From Adiantum capillus-veneris (lineage: Eukaryota > Streptophyta > Polypodiopsida > Polypodiales > Pteridaceae): a stretch of 64,000 nucleotides of DNA. Shown here one piece after another: positions 62,944 through 64,000 of the stretch. A model generated the notes under the pieces. It saw only the letters and a program-made list of their open reading frames with translations, made no database searches and was not told the DNA's origin. The stretch spans positions 13,638,001-13,702,000 of the forward strand of contig CM043967.1 of NCBI GenBank assembly GCA_014529385.2, written 5' to 3'. The translations under genes and the position numbers were made by a program. Each line of letters begins with the position of its first letter. Positions within the stretch are counted from its first letter, which is position 1.

Positions 62944-64000
62944 ATGTCTACCCTAGATTCAAACGCAGCTTACACAAGCTTGGAGATCCCGACGATAGAG
63001 GAATATCCTCCCACAATGGATCTTCCAAACTTGCAATTGATAAAGATCCATCTTGTTGAGAGAGTTTGGATGGTTGGTCATGAGAGTGAAGGACTATATA
63101 GATACATTGACGACAATGAGATCAATCTTTATAGGTGCTCAGATCCATACCTAGAAGAGATAACGGATTACAAGCCCTTATATGTCTACACATACGGAGT
63201 CGACTGTCAATGGAGATCTATAGTTTTCGACAAGTATGGACGAGAATACAGAGTTGTAGAAAGAACAAATCCACAGACTATACTAGAAAGAGGTGGATGT
63301 TTGGTCAATGAAGGACCACAAATGCCTCCACCAAACACGAGAATTCCTATAGGAATTCCAAGAAGAGAGCCACCAGGATTCCCTTCAAGAGCGATAACGA
63401 AAGAAGGATTGGGAGAGTCTCTGGTTAGACTTGTAGACAATCGACGAGTTAGACCATCCCAAGTCCAGAAATGGGTAAACAGAAAATACTTCGGAGATAA
63501 AGATCCGAGAGATCACGTAACGGCTTTTAGAAGAGTGATTAGAGCAGAGGAAGTTTCAGATTTTGCGACACAGTTTGCGGGATTTGGATTGACTTTAGAA
63601 GATGATGCAGCTACATGGAGAGCGGAATTACCTACGCAAGCACGACTGATGCTGATCTTTATCCAAGGAATGAGACATGCGGGCCTTCAGAAGGATGTGC
63701 ATATGATAAGGAAGATGACGCTAAACAAGTTGATCAAAGAAGCTCTTTATCTAGTGGATAACTGTGAGGCATACAAAGAAAAGGACTTAAAGAGTCAAGG
63801 AGATGACACATCCTCTCAGCACAGTGTTTCACAGATAAGTGAGTCCATTGCCAAGACAACGGCACCTATTGATCAAGAAAAGCTTATCGACGACTTGGTC
63901 AAGAGGTTGATTCCTCTTGTAAGGTCTGATTCGGGAGAGCCAAAGTGGTGTGAAATTGAGAGAAAATGGACGAACCATACGGAGGTAGAGTGCTATTATA
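62944..64000 (+). CDS. Gag of element F, open to the window edge
   Basis: From ATG 62944 the frame stays open for 352 codons without a stop. It starts MSTLDSNAAYTSLEIPTIEEYPP, and about residues 170-260 resemble a retrotransposon gag core (VQKWVNRKYFGDKDPRDHVTAFRRV; FGLTLEDDAATWRAELP). The end, KWCEIERKWTNHTEVECYY, looks like the start of a gag zinc-finger region (W-C-E-x-x-x-x-W-x-x-H...C) in plant Ty3/gypsy elements. The start was chosen because it is the first Met after the palindrome leader and lies in the only open frame. No damage is visible, unlike every other gag here. Pol should follow beyond the window. Confidence 0.85.
   Translation, partial: MSTLDSNAAYTSLEIPTIEEYPPTMDLPNLQLIKIHLVERVWMVGHESEGLYRYIDDNEINLYRCSDPYLEEITDYKPLYVYTYGVDCQWRSIVFDKYGREYRVVERTNPQTILERGGCLVNEGPQMPPPNTRIPIGIPRREPPGFPSRAITKEGLGESLVRLVDNRRVRPSQVQKWVNRKYFGDKDPRDHVTAFRRVIRAEEVSDFATQFAGFGLTLEDDAATWRAELPTQARLMLIFIQGMRHAGLQKDVHMIRKMTLNKLIKEALYLVDNCEAYKEKDLKSQGDDTSSQHSVSQISESIAKTTAPIDQEKLIDDLVKRLIPLVRSDSGEPKWCEIERKWTNHTEVECYY

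Overview
This is a repeat-rich stretch of a nuclear plant genome. I see no intact cellular gene. The plant assignment rests on Ty3/gypsy elements with a chromodomain or a tRNA-Asp-type primer site, Ty1/copia elements primed by initiator tRNA-Met, a decayed PLS-type PPR gene fragment, and a Penelope-like element. The PPR wording and the Penelope-like element suggest a fern or another non-seed vascular plant; this is an inference and is not proven by the window.

Layout. 1-5.1 kb: the 3' half of a decayed non-chromovirus Ty3/gypsy element (gag knuckle, protease, RT, integrase end) followed by a long unidentified downstream ORF. 5.5-13.3 kb: two damaged copies of one chromovirus joined through a single 1.6 kb LTR with a clear tRNA-Met primer site. 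13.3-17.7 kb: unidentified sequence, a copia-type LTR and a hairpin-forming tandem repeat. 17.7-23.5 kb: a complete but decayed minus-strand LTR element (164 bp LTRs, 5 bp target duplication GGTTG) inserted next to an unidentified, decayed minus-strand coding region (23.5-27.8 kb) that carries Y-x-G-x3-I-W-x-P repeats. 28.0-36.9 kb: a T-rich block, then a Penelope-like retroelement on the minus strand. Its 1.6 kb direct repeats (pseudo-LTRs), microsatellite junctions, ORF1 with an RG-rich tail and RT with motifs A, B and C can all be read. 36.9-45.6 kb: copia LTRs and two copia gag-pol relics in opposite orientation, and a SWIM-like zinc finger fragment. 45.9-54.6 kb: further non-coding relatives of the Penelope-like element, each ending at a (GT)n tract. 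55-59 kb: the PPR fragment and unidentified sequence.

The most striking part is 59.27-64.0 kb, the 5' part of a seemingly intact Ty3/gypsy element of Athila/Tat type. It has a 960 bp LTR with a TATA box, a tRNA-Asp-type PBS, and a 2.7 kb leader. It ends in a gag ORF that stays open for 352 codons to the window edge. The leader holds eight copies of a 24 bp palindrome (12 bp half-site AGACATCCTACG plus its reverse complement). These stay nearly identical although the spacers between them have diverged.

The autonomous machinery in this window is decayed, apart from that last gag. Nearly every ORF elsewhere carries stops or frameshifts. Boundaries given as LTR ends, PBS, PPT and target duplications were read base by base. 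Boundaries of decayed coding regions are approximate.
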